The notes under the pieces: generated by a model
What the model saw: the letters and a program-made list of their open reading frames with translations, nothing else
What the model was told of the DNA's origin: nothing
Database searches by the model: none
Program-made: the position numbers and the translations under genes
In this document: piece after piece, positions 54,598-63,441 of the stretch
Numbering within the stretch: the first letter of the stretch is position 1
How the letters are laid out: the number at the start of each line of letters is the position of its first letter
NCBI RefSeq assembly: GCF_007676705.1
Contig: NZ_VEBF01000001.1
Coordinates: forward strand, 744,001 to 808,000
Origin: Paenibacillus xylanexedens
Lineage (GTDB): Bacteria; Bacillota; Bacilli; Paenibacillales; Paenibacillaceae
Direction of reading: 5' to 3'
Length of the DNA: 64,000 nt

Positions 54598-54996
54598 TTA
54601 AAAAGCATTAACAATATGATTCACAGAGACAGTTTTTCCCGCTTGATCAAGCATTACGGCAATTACATCAAAACGGATCTGATGTTCCATCTCTCCCCTC
54701 ATTTGCAAATAAACGGATGCGGTTGAACGTACCTGCTGCATTTTACGCATATCAACCGATTCCTGAGGTGTACCGTACTGAACGGCCCCACTTCTGCTTC
54801 TTACTTCTACAAAGACAATCAGGCCCTCGCAGGAAGCAATGATATCAATCTCACCGCTACGGCAACGCCAGTTCTGTCTAATGATCCGATAATCATTCTC
54901 TCGCAGCCAACGACAGGCAGCTTCTTCACCTAATCGACCTTTCTGCTGTCGTGTGAGCTTCAGTCCCGGACCCTTGCCTGATCTATGTTCTACCAT
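54598..54996 (-). CDS. yraN: YraN family (UPF0102) endonuclease-like protein
   Basis: 132 residues. QQKGRLGEEAACRWLRENDY, IIRQNWRCRSGEIDIIASCE and IVFVEVRSRSG show the E-x(n)-G-E-I-D-(I/L)-(I/V)-x(n)-(E)-V-(R/K) nuclease fold (PD-(D/E)XK-like) of the UPF0102 family. The biochemical role is not established; it often neighbours rnhB and comM. Its start overlaps the YlqH gene by 7 bases. Confidence 0.95.
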   Translation of the reverse strand: MVEHRSGKGPGLKLTRQQKGRLGEEAACRWLRENDYRIIRQNWRCRSGEIDIIASCEGLIVFVEVRSRSGAVQYGTPQESVDMRKMQQVRSTASVYLQMRGEMEHQIRFDVIAVMLDQAGKTVSVNHIVNAF

Positions 54997-55301
54997 GACT
55001 CATCTTCCTTACGCCCCGAAGCCAGTCGATCTGCACGATAGACATACGTTAGAACCTCTGCGACTAGTTGATACAGTTCTGCTGGAATCTGTTCATCCAG
55101 ATCCAACTTGGAGAGCACCTCCACAAGTGCTGCATCCTCCTGAACAGCCACGCCATTTTCTCTGGCTTTATCCAAAATGGCTTCTGCCACTTTGCCACGC
55201 CCCTTGGCTACAACAACAGGTGCTTCACTCTCTCCAGGGACATATTTTAGGGCAACTGCCTTTTTGGAGAGCAGGTCCGGTTGTGACGACTCGTCTTTCA
55301 T
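54990..55301 (-). CDS. ylqH: FlhB C-terminal domain homologue (YlqH, EscU/YscU/HrcU family)
   Basis: 103 residues, soluble. AVALKYVPGESEAPVVVAKG, then AEAILDKARENGVAVQEDAA and IPAELYQLVAEVLTYVYR align with the FlhB cytosolic domain after its NPTH site. The NPTH motif itself and all membrane helices are missing. It overlaps the YlqG stop by 4 bases. Related free-standing FlhB-C proteins (FhlX) can act in export switching in some bacteria; that role here is inference. Confidence 0.92.
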   Translation of the reverse strand: MKDESSQPDLLSKKAVALKYVPGESEAPVVVAKGRGKVAEAILDKARENGVAVQEDAALVEVLSKLDLDEQIPAELYQLVAEVLTYVYRADRLASGRKEDESW

Positions 55302-57355
55302 ACCTTCAAGTCCACCCCTTTGTATCGTTCAGGACTGTAGTCCGAGGCCCTCGTTTTTCGTTCCGCGCCCGGTTCCTGCCCCACAGGCCACGGTTCCGCC
55401 TTGAAGGTCAGCAGTTGATAGCCCAGCTTGTCCAATGCCTGATGGATTACCTCTCGTCCGCTCTCCAGGATCGGTCCCATTCCTTCGCGATCATTTAATA
55501 CACGCAGACTGACAATGTTATTAACCACATGGACATCTACCAGAGTAGGCCCAAGATTTTTCATGTCCAGATCAAACCATAGACGGCAGTTGGACGCATC
55601 CAGCTCTCCACGAGGTCCACGACGTGATTGAATCTGAACAGACGCCGTTTCTTCCCCGTCCGGTCCAGTGATCGGAATAAACCAGTGCATCTGTGCAAAT
55701 GTAGCACTGCGATCTGTCGTCAGCAATAACTGCTGACCTGTCAGATATTGCACGGCCTGTCCGGCGGCATCCTTGAGTGCCGCCGGCGCACCGTCGCTGC
55801 TGGCAAGTTGCAGCAGCAAGCCCTTCAGCGTGTCCGCATTCGCCGGACTCGCCGCATCTCCCACGCGCGGCTGCGCAGCCGCGCCGTGAACGGCCTGCTG
55901 CTCGTGCTCCGCACCGAGCAGCTTCAGCACGCGCCCCACCCACGGGTCTCCCTCGTGGGTGACAGGCGCGGGCACTGCCGCAGCTCCCGCAGGTGCTGCG
56001 GCACTACCGCCAGCCGGCGGCGCATGAGCGCCGGCTGGCAACGGCTGCGGCACGCCTCCGGCAGCCGCAGCCGCCTGGCCGCCCTGCGATGCAGGGGCGG
56101 CCTGTACTGCCGCACCAGGCTGTGCCGGTGCGGCAGTGGACGCGCTGCGCAGGGCGTCCAGCAGCGCCAGCAGCTTGGGCGCCAGCTGCGCTGCCGTAGG
56201 CGCTGCTGGCGCCGCCTGGCCTGCTGCGGACGGAGTCCCTGCAGCAGCAGGCGTTTCAGCGCGGCCGTCAGTCCGCCCGGTCGCGCCTGCTTCAGGCTGG
56301 CCCGCACTTACGCGGCCAGCCACAGATTCTGCAGCCGCCCCTGGTGTACCCGGGCGGCTCCCAGCTTGGCCCGCGTCAGTTCCGCGCGGGCTCTCTCCAG
56401 GTATTCCCGTTCCAGACGGAATACCTGTGGCCCCCTTGCCAGCCGTTTCAACGTTACTCGCAACGGCCTTCATCCCGGCTTCAGCATTTACTGTGCCTCC
56501 GCCGGTCTGCAGATTTCCTTTCACAGTAGTACCTGCATCCTCTGCCCCACCATCAGTCATGGAGATAGCTCCTGCCAACGCTGCTTGTCCTTGCTGTCCT
56601 GACAAAGCAGGCGTTCCCGCTCCAGGTACCTGACGACCATTGCTTGATGCAATCAATCCTTCTTCCGCCTGTGCTCCATTTACCACGACAGGCACACCAG
56701 CCATAACAGATGGCTTCAACGTTGCAGATTGTTCTCCAGTCATTACCTGTTTACCTGTTGTTTGTGTCAGCATCGTTTCCAACTGATCAGCCAACCCGCT
56801 TAACAACTGATGCAGAGGGGGACCAAACACCGTCTGATGTAATCCTTTTACCGTTTCCGCCGTAACCGGAAGACCACGCTGAAAAGCAATTCCTGTCGCC
56901 TGCACCCATTCTTCCACAGGTACCTGTGTGGGTTTGGCTGTCATCATATTTTGGACCAGAGCCACATTATCCTTCGTTAGCGGCAATCCGCTACGCTGCA
57001 TAGCAAGTAACAGTTCACGATTCCCTTTCGTATCCGGCAATCCTACATCCTTAAGCAGGTTGTTCAGCGAAGCTTGTGGTAGCTCAGCAAGTGTACCCGC
57101 CATAGGTTTCATTACCGTTATGCCATTTTCACCTGGAGGCTGCACTTGAAGCAACGTGGTCTCACCCGGACGGAGTGGAGTCTCCAATTTGGCGCGCACC
57201 TGCACACCTTGAATCTGCAGAACCGCATCCCCACCATCATCGGATACACTTACCACGGAACCGCGAACTACCTGACCTTCCTTTAATTCAAGCGGCTTGG
57301 CATTGCCGGGCTTACTATCTCCCATTAACCCCTTTATCATGGAACCGATATTCAA
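55298..57355 (-). CDS. ylqG: YlqG-type FliK-like protein with a GC-rich low-complexity middle
   Basis: 685 residues from a TTG at 57355 with GGAGGGGG upstream. N-terminal beta domain (KEGQVVRGSVVSVSDDGG, VQVRAKLETPLRPGETTLLQ), a helical part (LNNLLKDVGLPDTKGNRELL), then a very Ala/Gly/Pro-rich stretch at about residues 240-500 encoded by strikingly GC-rich DNA (roughly 55.8-56.4 kb). The C-terminal domain, with CRLWFDLDMKNLGPTLVDVH, VVNNIVSLRVLNDREG and EVIHQALDKLGYQLLTFKAE, resembles the FliK Flg_hook domain. It is paired with YlqH just downstream. No membrane helix. Position (rnhB-ylqG-ylqH) is as in B. subtilis. Confidence 0.85.
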   Translation of the reverse strand: MNIGSMIKGLMGDSKPGNAKPLELKEGQVVRGSVVSVSDDGGDAVLQIQGVQVRAKLETPLRPGETTLLQVQPPGENGITVMKPMAGTLAELPQASLNNLLKDVGLPDTKGNRELLLAMQRSGLPLTKDNVALVQNMMTAKPTQVPVEEWVQATGIAFQRGLPVTAETVKGLHQTVFGPPLHQLLSGLADQLETMLTQTTGKQVMTGEQSATLKPSVMAGVPVVVNGAQAEEGLIASSNGRQVPGAGTPALSGQQGQAALAGAISMTDGGAEDAGTTVKGNLQTGGGTVNAEAGMKAVASNVETAGKGATGIPSGTGIPGESPRGTDAGQAGSRPGTPGAAAESVAGRVSAGQPEAGATGRTDGRAETPAAAGTPSAAGQAAPAAPTAAQLAPKLLALLDALRSASTAAPAQPGAAVQAAPASQGGQAAAAAGGVPQPLPAGAHAPPAGGSAAAPAGAAAVPAPVTHEGDPWVGRVLKLLGAEHEQQAVHGAAAQPRVGDAASPANADTLKGLLLQLASSDGAPAALKDAAGQAVQYLTGQQLLLTTDRSATFAQMHWFIPITGPDGEETASVQIQSRRGPRGELDASNCRLWFDLDMKNLGPTLVDVHVVNNIVSLRVLNDREGMGPILESGREVIHQALDKLGYQLLTFKAEPWPVGQEPGAERKTRASDYSPERYKGVDLKV

Positions 57356-57385
57356 ATCTCTCCCCCTCCTTCCTTCAAACCCGTG

Positions 57386-58087
57386 TTAAAACAATGACTG
57401 CTGCTCTCCAAGCAGATTGCCCAGAAAACTGCGCCGATGCATTGGGGTTGCTCCCAACGCCATAATCTGCTCCCGATGAACTTTTGTTGCATATCCCTTA
57501 TGTATCGACAGACCATATTCCGGATATAACGTATCCCATTCTTCCTTACAGAGTCGATCTCGCGTTACCTTCGCAATAATAGAAGCTGCTGCAATCGACT
57601 GACTATTGGCATCACCTTTAATAATGGACAGTTGTGGAACATTCACATCGACCTTCTCGGCATCTACCAACATATAATCAGGAACTTCTCCCAATGCTTC
57701 AACAGCACGTTTCATCGCGAGTCTCGCAGCCTGCTTGATGTTAAGCCGATCAATCGTCTCTGCATCCGCGTACCCGATACCCACTGCGAGCGCCTTTTCC
57801 ATAATGACATCATATAATGCATCACGTTTTTTCTCCGTTAATTTCTTGGAGTCATTCACGCCTTCCAGGATAAGATCCTTCGGCAAAATAACTGCCGCAG
57901 CAACTACATCCCCAAACAAACAACCCCGTCCTACCTCATCAATGCCAGCAATGCGTTCAAATCCACTCTCCCAATACTCTCGCTCGTATAGCAACAAGTC
58001 TCGAGGTTCACTGGCTTCTTTCTTTTTCTTCGTTCCAACCGGGGTATCCAGCAGATTCAACCCGATCTCTTCATTATGTTCAACCAT
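57386..58087 (-). CDS. rnhB: Ribonuclease HII
   Basis: 233 residues from the ATG at 58087 (9 bases after AGAGGAG). Removes ribonucleotides from DNA and RNA-DNA hybrids. Catalytic acidic residues in RIAGIDEVGRGCLFGDVVAA, VNDSKKLTEKKRDALYDVIM, PDYMLVDAEKVDV and SIAAASIIAKVTRDRLC. The frame stays open about 50 codons further upstream, but that part is not RNase HII-like. Upstream, 58088-58442 is mainly a long leader with a possible extended -10 promoter, TGCTATGAT on the minus strand near 58314-58322. Confidence 0.95.
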   Translation of the reverse strand: MVEHNEEIGLNLLDTPVGTKKKKEASEPRDLLLYEREYWESGFERIAGIDEVGRGCLFGDVVAAAVILPKDLILEGVNDSKKLTEKKRDALYDVIMEKALAVGIGYADAETIDRLNIKQAARLAMKRAVEALGEVPDYMLVDAEKVDVNVPQLSIIKGDANSQSIAAASIIAKVTRDRLCKEEWDTLYPEYGLSIHKGYATKVHREQIMALGATPMHRRSFLGNLLGEQQSLF

Positions 58088-58313
58088 AACGCTCATCTCC
58101 TCTACCCACACTTCTCCAGCATGTGTATCACTTACAACTTTTTTATAATATAGACGTAGATCCGCAGTCTTTGTTCTGTACAATCGGTGTCTCTCAGCAA
58201 ATATTTCCCTTGAGGTATACAACAATAAAGATAGTGATGTCTTCATTTATCGGTATTTGATGGTTTAAATTGAATATATCAGACCTTGTCTAATCTAAAT
58301 TGCACCACCATTC

Positions 58314-58322
58314 ATCATAGCA
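58314..58322 (-). promoter_or_regulatory. Possible extended -10 promoter for rnhB-ylqG-ylqH-yraN
   Basis: Minus strand TGCTATGAT: TGn plus TATGAT (five of six). No good -35. It is the best candidate between the rbgA terminator and rnhB and would give a leader of about 220 nt. Low confidence. Confidence 0.3.
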
Positions 58323-58442
58323 CGATTTTGACGCACCTGATATATAGGTCAGCCAATTCCATTAAGCGTACTGTTCTTCAATCCTCTTCCATTTTTATCG
58401 TCTTGAACGCAAATTCGGCTCCAATTCCGAGTTTTTATACGC

Positions 58443-58478
58443 AAAAACGACCGTTCCCGGTAATCCGGTAACGGCCGC
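58443..58478 (-). terminator. Terminator downstream of rbgA
   Basis: On the minus strand GCGGCCGTT-A-CCGG and CCGG-G-AACGGTCGT pair around ATTA, followed by TTTTTGCG. Strong stem 70 bases after the rbgA stop. Confidence 0.85.
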
Positions 58479-58510
58479 TTCTTTCGGCACTTGTTTATAG
58501 GAAATGAACA

Positions 58511-58532
58511 GATGAAGATAGATATCTTCATC
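58511..58532. repeat. Perfect inverted repeat just after rbgA
   Basis: Arms GATGAAGAT and ATCTTCATC (9 bp) around AGAT, 15 bases downstream of the rbgA stop and upstream of the terminator. No T tract, so possibly an RNA 3' structure. Confidence 0.4.
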
Positions 58533-58547
58533 GTGTAGAGTCCATTT

Positions 58548-59411
58548 TTAGTAGGGGGCTTCCATAGAGAAACGTCCCATTTTACCTGCTCGCAGCTCTC
58601 GCAGAAATGCCCGCGATGCCTTTTCCAGATCAATGCGCCCACCGCTTACAACACAACCGCGTACACGGCCGACTTGTTCCATAATGGCAATAACACTGTC
58701 TGAATCATCTGCATCTTTGGAGAACTCCTGAAGTCCGTATCTCTCTTCCAGGGCGTCCCAGTAGTAACGCATTAAGTAACTGATTCCAAAAAAGGCAATA
58801 TCCTCTGCATTCAAGATTTCCTCTTTGATCGCACCTGTTACGGCAAGACGGTAACCTACATTCTGATCTTCGAACTTGGGCCAAAGGATACCCGGAGTAT
58901 CCAGTAGCTCCATTTCTTTGCCTACCTTGATCCACTGTTGCCCCTTCGTCACACCAGGACGATCTCCTGTTAACGCAATACTCCGTCCAGCCAGTCGGTT
59001 AATCAACGTGGATTTACCTACATTGGGAATACCCACAATCAACCCGCGAACCGCACGAGGATTAATCCCTTTGGCAATTTGACGGTCAATTTTTTCTTTA
59101 AGAAGAAGCTTCGCCTGTACCGGAATATCTTTAACATTGGTTCCCGTCGAAGCATCTACAGGAAAAGCAGTAATTCCTTCTTTTTTGAAATATTCAATCC
59201 ATTCTTGCGTCACTTTGGCATCTGCCAAATCCGATTTGTTCAACAAAATCATCCGGGGTTTATCCAGCAATATTTCGTCAATCATCGGATTACGGCTGGA
59301 GACAGGCAGACGGGCATCCAACAGTTCGATGACCACGTCGATGAGCTTTAACTTATCCTGAATCTGGCGTCTGGCTCGAGTCATATGACCTGGAAACCAT
59401 TGTATTGTCAA
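58548..59411 (-). CDS. rbgA: Ribosome biogenesis GTPase RbgA (YlqF)
   Basis: 287 residues, circularly permuted GTPase for late 50S assembly. N-terminal [17 protein letters not shown], then G4 [10 protein letters not shown]5-like PVDASTG, G1 [18 protein letters not shown]3 [11 protein letters not shown]-terminal RNA-binding ANTAR-like helical domain to the end. Between lepB and rnhB, as in B. subtilis. Confidence 0.97.
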   Translation of the reverse strand: MTIQWFPGHMTRARRQIQDKLKLIDVVIELLDARLPVSSRNPMIDEILLDKPRMILLNKSDLADAKVTQEWIEYFKKEGITAFPVDASTGTNVKDIPVQAKLLLKEKIDRQIAKGINPRAVRGLIVGIPNVGKSTLINRLAGRSIALTGDRPGVTKGQQWIKVGKEMELLDTPGILWPKFEDQNVGYRLAVTGAIKEEILNAEDIAFFGISYLMRYYWDALEERYGLQEFSKDADDSDSVIAIMEQVGRVRGCVVSGGRIDLEKASRAFLRELRAGKMGRFSMEAPY

Positions 59412-59441
59412 CTTGTCTTCACCTCATTATTTACTTCAATT

Positions 59442-60062
59442 TTAATGGTTAATCCACTTAATTTCACCGATCGGCCAGAAAATCACATCTGCACGACCAA
59501 TAATATCTTTTAACGAAACATAACCAATCATACGGCTGTCGGTACTATTTGGACGATTGTCTCCCATGACAAACACATGACCTGCTGGCACTTTGCCATC
59601 AGGGAACTGCTCATTCGGGAAATCCTTCACGTTATATGTTCCACCATTCGCTTCCGCTGCATCAATGGCTCCTTGAATATACGTTTCATCGACTTTCTTG
59701 CCGTTAACCATCACGGTATCATCCTGCACCTCTACCGTATCACCTTCTACAGCAATAACACGTTTGATGAAATCCCGACCTTCGGATGGTACGTGGAAGA
59801 CGATAACTTCACCGCGCTTCGGTTCTCTGATATCATATAGGATTTCGTTGACGATCACACGTTCACCCGTTTCAAAGTTCGGCTGCATGGACGGTCCGTC
59901 CACAACAAATGGTTTGAAGAGCAACCACCGAATCAGAATGACGAGAACTAATGCGATGACGATGGCTTTAAGCCATTCAACAATCTCATTTTTAGCTTTT
60001 TTGGATCGACTGTCTTTCTCTTCGACAGGATTGCCCCGGTCATGTTGAACTTCTTGTTCCAT
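59442..60062 (-). CDS. lepB: Type I signal peptidase
   Basis: 206 residues. N-terminal membrane anchor (about 31-50, AIVIALVLVILIRWLLF), catalytic Ser in VDGPSMQPNF, general-base Lys in GRDFIKRVIAVEGDTVEV, and the conserved VPAGHVFVMGDNRPNSTDSR. Cleaves signal peptides on the outer face of the membrane. Located between rplS and rbgA. Confidence 0.96.
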   Translation of the reverse strand: MEQEVQHDRGNPVEEKDSRSKKAKNEIVEWLKAIVIALVLVILIRWLLFKPFVVDGPSMQPNFETGERVIVNEILYDIREPKRGEVIVFHVPSEGRDFIKRVIAVEGDTVEVQDDTVMVNGKKVDETYIQGAIDAAEANGGTYNVKDFPNEQFPDGKVPAGHVFVMGDNRPNSTDSRMIGYVSLKDIIGRADVIFWPIGEIKWINH

Positions 60063-60235
60063 TCAAGATCTTCCTCTCTTCACAGTACATGTTTATAGCA
60101 GTACACACATCCAGTATTCTGTATCGTTTCAACCAATCACTTATTGGATGGATACAAAATATTCACATCAGTTATGTAATCTTACACCAAGCATTACAGT
60201 ACATTTAATCCACAATTCAAATGCCTTCAAGAGGT

Positions 60236-60273
60236 TGTTCAAAAAGTCGGTACTGAAACCGGTCTTTTGAACA
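60236..60273. repeat. Long inverted repeat between rplS and lepB
   Basis: TGTTCAAAA and TTTTGAACA arms with inner CGGT/ACCG pairing and a CTTTTT run on the minus strand. Possibly a second terminator or an mRNA processing structure before lepB. The remaining gap 60063-60375 shows no gene. Confidence 0.45.
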
Positions 60274-60375
60274 CGCACTTCAATAACTGATTTCACAAGC
60301 CTCCCGGACTATTCGCCGCATGTGTTGCCATACCATTTTACTCGGAAGTGTACCTCCGGTTCAACTTTTCCCGGA

Positions 60376-60407
60376 CAAAAACGAAAAGGGCTTGTCTCCA
60401 AGCCCTT
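60376..60407 (-). terminator. Terminator downstream of rplS
   Basis: Perfect 9-bp stem AAGGGCTTG / CAAGCCCTT with a 4-nt loop, followed on the minus strand by TTTTCGTTTTTG. 16 bases after the rplS stop. Confidence 0.9.
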
Positions 60408-60423
60408 CCCGGTATCCGTTATA

Positions 60424-60765
60424 TTAACGAATTTCTTTAATTCTCGCTGCTTTACCGCGTAGTTCACGAAGATAATAAAGCTTCGCACGACGCACTTTAC
60501 CACGGCGAGCCACTTCGATTCTATCGATTTTTGGGGAATGAAGCGGGAAAGCTCTTTCCACACCTACACCGTAAGAAATTTTACGAACTGTAAAAGTCTC
60601 ACTGATTCCACCACCACGGCGTTTAATCACAACACCTTCGAACAATTGGATACGCTCACGAGTTCCCTCGATTACCTTAACGTGCACTTTCAAAGTGTCA
60701 CCAGGACGAAAACTCGGAATATCCTTACGAAGTTGTTCTTGTGTAATCGCTTGAACGATATTCAT
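60424..60765 (-). CDS. rplS: 50S ribosomal protein L19
   Basis: 113 residues. [60 protein letters not shown] and [19 protein letters not shown] are the L19 signatures. It begins a transcription unit with its own promoter about 100 bases upstream, and a terminator follows. In B. subtilis it ends the rpsP-rimM-trmD-rplS cluster; those genes are not in the window here. Confidence 0.98.
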   Translation of the reverse strand: MNIVQAITQEQLRKDIPSFRPGDTLKVHVKVIEGTRERIQLFEGVVIKRRGGGISETFTVRKISYGVGVERAFPLHSPKIDRIEVARRGKVRRAKLYYLRELRGKAARIKEIR

Positions 60766-60867
60766 CTATGACTCCCTCCTTCCGTACAGGCGTTCATACT
60801 TCTTCCAGAGATCACCTTGTCTCCTTCATTATCCATAGAGGACCGCCGTATTCCACATAACAGACTT

Positions 60868-60896
60868 ATTGTATCACGCAGCATATCAAAACACAA
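60868..60896 (-). promoter_or_regulatory. Sigma-A promoter of rplS
   Basis: Minus strand: TTGTGT (60891-60896), 17-bp spacer, TACAAT (60868-60873). The transcript leader is about 100 nt; B. subtilis has a known L19 leader regulator, but I could not confirm its fold here. Confidence 0.65.
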
Positions 60897-61078
60897 GACA
60901 AATTAAACAAAATGCCTATTGTTCAATCAGCAATACTAAAACTCATTACGATCCGAACTAACTTAGCTCTCTCTTTTGCAAGTCAACCTGATACAGGAAA
61001 AAATACTGTAACCTCCCGTATAGAATTATCGTCTATGATATAACTTATTGACCACTGTAAAGGAGAACCCCAAGACTC

Positions 61079-62047
61079 ATGAAATATTGGAAAAAGATCA
61101 CGCTCGCTGTACTCGCCATGCTCATATGCTCCATGACACTATACGCCTATGCCGTAACTCATCCTAGTAATGCCATGTCACACAAAGCCTGTACATCCTG
61201 GGATATAGTCAAACGCAAAGCGTTCCAGCTGTCACATTCTGACTTTTCTAGCCAATCTGCGTTGGATCGTTCTACCTTCAAGGTTGAACAAGGTACAGCT
61301 ACAGAAGTTCCCGTACTGATGTATCATTACATAGAACCCAAGCTCAACAATCACGAGGCAAGTAATAAATCCATCATTAATCTGGAGGATTTCGAGCAAA
61401 ATATGAAATACCTGCATGAGGCAGGTTACACAACGATTACACTGGATCAGCTTGAACAATATGTTAACGGGAAGATATCCCTACCACTGAAGTCCATTGT
61501 TATTACCTTTGATGACGGATACCAGAACAATTATACATTAGCTTACCCCGTGCTTCAGAAATATAATTTTCACGCCTCCCTGTTTGTCATAGGCAGTAAA
61601 ATTCAGGATAAACCTTCGGTATTTGAGCCCGCCATCAACAGTTTCATCTCCAAGCCAGAGATGCAGGCAGCAACCGACGTATTTGAATTCAACAGCCATA
61701 CCTATAACCTGCATCACAAGGGATTTATGCGCTGTGGGAACAGCGTACCTGTCGGTCTGGACACTAGTCTTCTGGATGATGATATCCAGCAAATGAAGGA
61801 AACCGGAATAGACACACCTTATTTGGCCTATCCTTTTGGTTATACGAGTACACAGATGATCTACAAGTTACAGCAACATGGATATCGCATGGCTTTTACA
61901 GTAAAGTCCGGATTTGTGCATCCAGGTGATCATCCCATGAAGCTACCTCGTTTAACGGTTACAACAGGCACTGACCTGGCGGCCTTGCTTCAGTCCGCAG
62001 AATGGTCCGCCTGCATCGGAGAAAGACGAGTGAATACCAGACATTAA
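61079..62047 (+). CDS. Secreted polysaccharide deacetylase (carbohydrate esterase family 4)
   Basis: 322 residues. Signal peptide or anchor about 1-25 (LAVLAMLICSMTLYAYA). NodB domain: VPVLMYHYIEP, VITFDDGYQNNY (catalytic/metal Asp pair), FNSHTYNLHH (metal His motif SHxxxLH), and LAYPFGYTSTQM. Family members deacetylate peptidoglycan, chitin or poly-N-acetylglucosamine; the substrate is unknown. Preceded by AAAGGAG with a long 13-base spacing. Its stop overlaps that of the convergent FG-GAP gene by 3 bases. Confidence 0.9.
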   Translation: MKYWKKITLAVLAMLICSMTLYAYAVTHPSNAMSHKACTSWDIVKRKAFQLSHSDFSSQSALDRSTFKVEQGTATEVPVLMYHYIEPKLNNHEASNKSIINLEDFEQNMKYLHEAGYTTITLDQLEQYVNGKISLPLKSIVITFDDGYQNNYTLAYPVLQKYNFHASLFVIGSKIQDKPSVFEPAINSFISKPEMQAATDVFEFNSHTYNLHHKGFMRCGNSVPVGLDTSLLDDDIQQMKETGIDTPYLAYPFGYTSTQMIYKLQQHGYRMAFTVKSGFVHPGDHPMKLPRLTVTTGTDLAALLQSAEWSACIGERRVNTRH

Positions 62048-63288
62048 ACTTCCCCACCCGGGTAGAGAGTCGAGCTATACAGCCTTTTGAGCTGTGGCTT
62101 GGCTCTTTTTGCATCGGTAAGTGATAATGTCATTGGAGAACTGGAATAAATCACTGCTTCCTTTGCATCATAGATGATGATCTGTTCTAACCCAGTCTGA
62201 ACGAGGTCTGCATGCACCGCATATCCCTCTTTCGGGAATTCAGTAACCGTTTTCATATCTCCATCTACCAAAGAAGGCAATACATCTCCACCTCGGCGAT
62301 AGGCCAAAATATAATCGAGCCCACTCTCATCCCAGTTATTTACAGGCTCAATAATCGTTAACCATCCACGAGTCATACGATTTTCTTTCCATATTTCTTG
62401 ACCCGCGTTATTCAGCATGAACATTCCATCCTTACCATTCTCGTCACCCCGAATAATTCGGTCCAACCCTGCGATCTGCAAACCTTCCATCCCAGTACAA
62501 AAATGCCCCAGTGCAATATGCTGTGATTCAATCGAATCTTCATAACGCCATTTCTCATTACCGTAACGGTCCATCATGACCGTGACACTGCCACCAATCA
62601 CAACCTCGACTTCCCCATCACCGTCAACGTCGCCAAACCATATACAGTCGGCATGGTCATCAAGATTCTGACAAGACCATAACAGCCTCCCATCATGATC
62701 CAACATGTCATATCCAGCCATCACTTCATCCTTACCATCTCCATCGATATCGTATACCCATGGAAAATGTCCTGGATTCCCTTCATGCTTCCATAATAAA
62801 TTGAAATCATGGTCCAATGCCCATAACGTCTTGTAGCGGTCTTTCAGTATAATGTCCATTTTTTGCTGATTACCAGTCAGGTTGGCGAGGATAATGCAGT
62901 CATGTGCTTCATCACCCGGCAGATCACGTGTTTCTTTAATCTCACCGGTCCCGCCATCCAATACGAGAAATTGTTTGTCCATGACATACAATACTTCATT
63001 ATGGCCGTCACCATCCCAATCTGCGATCTGAGCGGGATAGTCTGAGCCCGGACCTCCTGCGTTCGGATCAGAAGTTCCCACCTGCCATAGTAATGTCCCT
63101 TCCAGATCAAACGCAGTCAAGCAGCATACCTGATGCGGGACATACCGATCGTCTATGCCCCCATCTGCTTGCACCAGCAACATCTCAAGTCTGCCGTCCC
63201 CATTCAGATCCCCCAAAAGCATTTTGCACCGTTCTCCGGCTTCGCTAATATCAACTCTGGCGATTTCATAAGGCTGATTGCTCATCAT
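62044..63288 (-). CDS. FG-GAP/VCBS repeat beta-propeller protein (cytosolic)
   Basis: 414 residues with no signal peptide. At least four Asp-rich Ca-binding loops spaced along a propeller: LLGDLNGDGRLEML, IADWDGDGHNEVLY, YDIDGDGKDEVMAG and FGDVDGDGEVEVVI. WKHEG/LLW aromatic blades occur between. Resembles the beta-propeller of family 11 rhamnogalacturonan lyases, but no lyase active site is recognised. Possibly a polysaccharide- or ligand-binding protein; function unknown. Convergent with and touching the deacetylase gene. Confidence 0.75.
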   Translation of the reverse strand: MMSNQPYEIARVDISEAGERCKMLLGDLNGDGRLEMLLVQADGGIDDRYVPHQVCCLTAFDLEGTLLWQVGTSDPNAGGPGSDYPAQIADWDGDGHNEVLYVMDKQFLVLDGGTGEIKETRDLPGDEAHDCIILANLTGNQQKMDIILKDRYKTLWALDHDFNLLWKHEGNPGHFPWVYDIDGDGKDEVMAGYDMLDHDGRLLWSCQNLDDHADCIWFGDVDGDGEVEVVIGGSVTVMMDRYGNEKWRYEDSIESQHIALGHFCTGMEGLQIAGLDRIIRGDENGKDGMFMLNNAGQEIWKENRMTRGWLTIIEPVNNWDESGLDYILAYRRGGDVLPSLVDGDMKTVTEFPKEGYAVHADLVQTGLEQIIIYDAKEAVIYSSSPMTLSLTDAKRAKPQLKRLYSSTLYPGGEV

Positions 63289-63441
63289 CTTCCTCCTCAG
63301 CGTATCGTTAACATTTCATTACAGCTGAATTCACCATAAAGAAAACCCCTGCTTTTTACAACCCTATTCTGAACTCATGCAAAAATGTTCAATGCTGCAA
63401 AAAAGTGTCTACATCAAAAATAAACAATTTAGACGTATGAT

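Noticed and set aside
55748-56602. 284-codon plus-strand frame rich in Arg, Cys and Leu
   Set aside because: Antisense to the GC-rich part of ylqG; long open frames are expected by chance in such DNA.
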